Of a stretch of DNA of 8,338 nucleotides, positions 7,901-8,338 are shown one piece after another (within the stretch, counting starts at the first letter, position 1; each line of letters opens with the position of its first letter). Under the pieces are notes generated by a model that had not been told where the DNA came from, ran no database searches, and worked only from the letters and a program-made list of their open reading frames with translations. Made by a program: the position numbers and the translations under genes. This DNA is from PVC group bacterium (GTDB taxonomy: Bacteria > Verrucomicrobiota > Kiritimatiellia > CAIKKV01 > PXCX01): the NCBI GenBank assembly GCA_003565195.1, contig PXCX01000070.1, positions 1 to 8,338 on the forward strand, read 5' to 3'.

Positions 7901-8202
7901 GCTTCGATCACGGTATAACCGTGCGCGTCATCGGCGAAAGGCGTCTCATCAAGAATGCCGGGATTGTTTACAGCCGTATAGGCATTGACCAGCGGAAACA
8001 GGGTGCCGAAGGCATACCTGCCGTCGAGCGGTTTGTAATAACCTTCCGGCAGGACAATCTCCGTGACGGCCGGCGCTTCCGGTTCCTGCACAAGTTCGGT
8101 TGCGTCTGCTTGCTGATCCGCCTGCGTCCGACCTGGCATTGATATCAGCAAAAAAAAGGAAACGGCCAACGCTGAAGAAATAACGGTCGCTGCGGTTTTC
8201 AT
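4927..8202 (-). CDS. Very large secreted protein of unknown function (possible extracellular polysaccharide-active or adhesive protein)
   Basis: This 1091-residue protein starts with a typical Sec signal peptide: basic n-region, hydrophobic core ALAVSFFLLISM (11-22), likely cleavage after TQA (about residue 28). The ATG has AGGAG (8213-8217) 10 nt upstream. I do not recognise the family. Residues 50-280 look beta-rich and acidic. Residues 280-420 are rich in Asn/Gly/Ile (for example NNFICHNIIF, 289-298), reminiscent of right-handed beta-helix proteins, though this is uncertain. Two similar segments at 616-647 and 757-791 share a G-x-(Y/F)-x-x-x-EEI pattern, resembling repeats seen in tail-fibre-like and adhesive proteins. 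Residues 876-936 are crowded with Trp, Tyr and His, a plausible carbohydrate-binding or catalytic patch. The last 100 residues are acidic, with no sorting signal or membrane anchor seen. It is the first complete gene of the run and lies 3 nt before the small ORF. Its place beside a sulfatase suggests action on a sulfated glycan, but no catalytic motif supports this. Confidence 0.88.
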   Translation of the reverse strand: MKTAATVISSALAVSFFLLISMPGRTQADQQADATELVQEPEAPAVTEIVLPEGYYKPLDGRYAFGTLFPLVNAYTAVNNPGILDETPFADDAHGYTVIEAVVNGEPVAAFSDDDIGKEFVLLWGHRNPAQIDYERVDEFPPLEVSSRYSKIVYRISPSRVVVNFAYNGGNSDEPVDLNNWKARIFHDSSDDWQAFGEELNRDDTPDIGRLEEYRLHEDGRYRVHAYELKSFDVMPITRDSQVMIHAGGVDKYALVKIGVEDHYRLQITDGTPIYRRPRAVFNVNNGPNNFICHNIIFSPVHRQHNGGVISGINLITSGNKPEGVIAVIGARTYAELNQIGDTENGATGITKELLALSSVLNGRVGIYSGEGLARRAATTVTQAFIDSDFMGSGAFGASTANGDGCNMVYIDTTGDFNPQTRWGNTVNDYEGYVATDLEAYQHAPPSIRQARMDGWYPTDVLTPTTAANMLVGLAMGGSNRYNILNVARFIFLKNNPGNRNLLGYYNVAYNRSGIDFDFGRAGFRSTSYDILQHEVPRTAKNYVISRHYGVSTRTYDWRSEHGAQGLSPGDRFSYLTGYNNPMSMVSVDDPDGFNANDTVVSQDIAKRIVAIEGNDLLLIDSTGRYTVGEEISNDQVTAVITGFRRSRLEIPYPRNVHPHTIRMDTCWTTIMQSFAENLDPLQIPSKGRGVAIQAGDQFRILPFILVEIEEAVTDVDLVRGGITGNRSGATANISSFLRTYDIERTQADNSETPYYQVNLTDMEGTFVADEEIEIADGTRTQRAIIRRVSSHDPDQVHTSMGLERVAYPESPAEFVGSAVANAQAYYSFYNVCEEELPADIPLTMEIQVVKSNAEYLLDPDTSAKIRQKYIGNGRVGGHYAYSWPAGRNLWQQDNEWGSGSMHGEGSIPGHFAYSQVHHYWYFLRTDFNYGFWRQNYRKPAQETITFEGREISVIPLQFYSRGHVLINCKRPMVGQFSSGDEGAQNFDRRRILEDYLAEKGVIEPVPEEERAKLMSFGGDEKANTGYRYSYVREETTEDAPRPPQDLLDLLEEIGVSVLPLDRETETVEDRYTGRMAGTGESALEAGRDQN
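5830..5934 (-). repeat. Protein-level repeat copy 2 in the secreted protein
   Basis: This encodes residues 757-791, containing LTDMEGTFVADEEIEI. It aligns with LIDSTGRYTVGEEIS of copy 1 (6262-6357): a hydrophobic residue, D, two residues, G, an aromatic, V and EEI in register. A related but degenerate segment (residues 715-740, nt 5983-6060) has GGITGNRSGATA. The similarity is at protein level only. Confidence 0.4.
6262..6357 (-). repeat. Protein-level repeat copy 1 in the secreted protein
   Basis: This encodes residues 616-647, with the pattern LLLIDSTGRYTVGEEIS followed by TAVITG. It pairs with copy 2 at residues 757-791. Such G-x-(F/Y)-x-x-G-E-x-(I/V) units are common as small beta modules in tail-fibre and surface proteins. 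Confidence 0.4.
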
Positions 8203-8247
8203 ATATACGGATCTCCTGTGAAAGAATATTGACGGTTTTTGGTTTTC

Positions 8248-8338
8248 TTACGTTGTGCTGCCGACTGAACAAACATAGCTTCTGCCGGCCACGGCGTCGA
8301 AGGCGAGCCGGTGCCCGTCACGATCGACCGGCACCTCG
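8248..8338 (-). CDS. C-terminal tail of an unidentified protein, truncated by the window edge
   Basis: On the minus strand an open frame enters from the right edge at 8337 and stops with TAA at 8250-8248, giving 29 residues: EVPVDRDGHRLAFDAV followed by AGRSYVCSVGSTT. Codon use resembles the neighbours. The D-G-x-x-L-x-F-x-(A/T)-x-x-G-x-x-Y pattern is typical of the last beta strands of many large glycoside hydrolases and other secreted carbohydrate-active proteins; that is only an impression from a short fragment. Of the other two minus-strand frames, the one starting at 8338 stops within seven codons. The stop lies 45 nt before the ATG of the large secreted gene, which suggests the same operon. 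Confidence 0.5.
   Translation of the reverse strand, partial: EVPVDRDGHRLAFDAVAGRSYVCSVGSTT

Noticed and set aside
7528..8142. 204-codon plus-strand ORF
   Set aside because: It is also antisense to the secreted-protein gene, including its signal-peptide region, with no family features.
8203..8247. Promoter before the large secreted gene
   Set aside because: The 45-nt gap has a ribosome binding site but no convincing -35/-10 pair; transcription more likely comes from further upstream.
7949..8272. 107-codon minus-strand ORF overlapping the start of the secreted protein
   Set aside because: It is out of frame with the signal-peptide ORF and runs through its ribosome binding site; the composition looks like frame-shifted coding.
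1..8338. CRISPR arrays, tRNA or rRNA genes, insertion sequences, attachment sites
   Set aside because: No regularly spaced repeats, transposase-like ORFs or structured RNA signatures were seen; coding sequence covers nearly the whole window.

Overview
The window reads as a chromosomal carbohydrate-catabolism locus from a polysaccharide-using bacterium. It is moderately GC-rich, has AGGAG-type ribosome binding sites, and is tightly packed with genes. A type I sulfatase, an FGGY sugar kinase, a fucose/arabinose-isomerase-like protein and a very large secreted protein together are typical of marine or gut bacteria of the Planctomycetota/Verrucomicrobiota/Lentisphaerota/Kiritimatiellota type. That placement is inferred from gene content only; nothing in the window fixes the taxon.

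Layout. At the left edge, on the plus strand, lies the 3' end of an ornithine/aspartate-carbamoyltransferase family gene (2-265). Two residues that the family normally uses for substrate binding appear to be changed. A 107-nt convergent gap (266-372) separates it from a run of minus-strand genes that fills the rest of the window. In transcription order, from right to left, these are: the 3' tail of an unidentified gene (8248-8338); a 1091-residue exported protein of unknown function (4927-8202); a possible 40-residue small protein (4801-4923) visible only as a short ORF; a sulfatase (3338-4804, GTG start); an FGGY carbohydrate kinase (1749-3272); and an L-fucose/L-arabinose-isomerase-like protein (373-1752). 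Junctions are tight: 45 nt, 3 nt, a GTGA overlap, 65 nt and an ATGA overlap. I see no convincing promoter or terminator inside the run, so it is probably one operon whose promoter lies beyond the right edge.

How the genes may work together (inference): the secreted protein acts on or binds an extracellular polymer. The sulfatase, which has no visible signal peptide, removes sulfate from a sugar or oligosaccharide that has already been taken up. The isomerase-like protein then converts the aldose to a ketose and the FGGY kinase phosphorylates it. No aldolase, transporter or regulator is present, so the pathway is incomplete here. The least explained items are the large secreted protein, the small ORF tucked between two genes, and the atypical carbamoyltransferase fragment.
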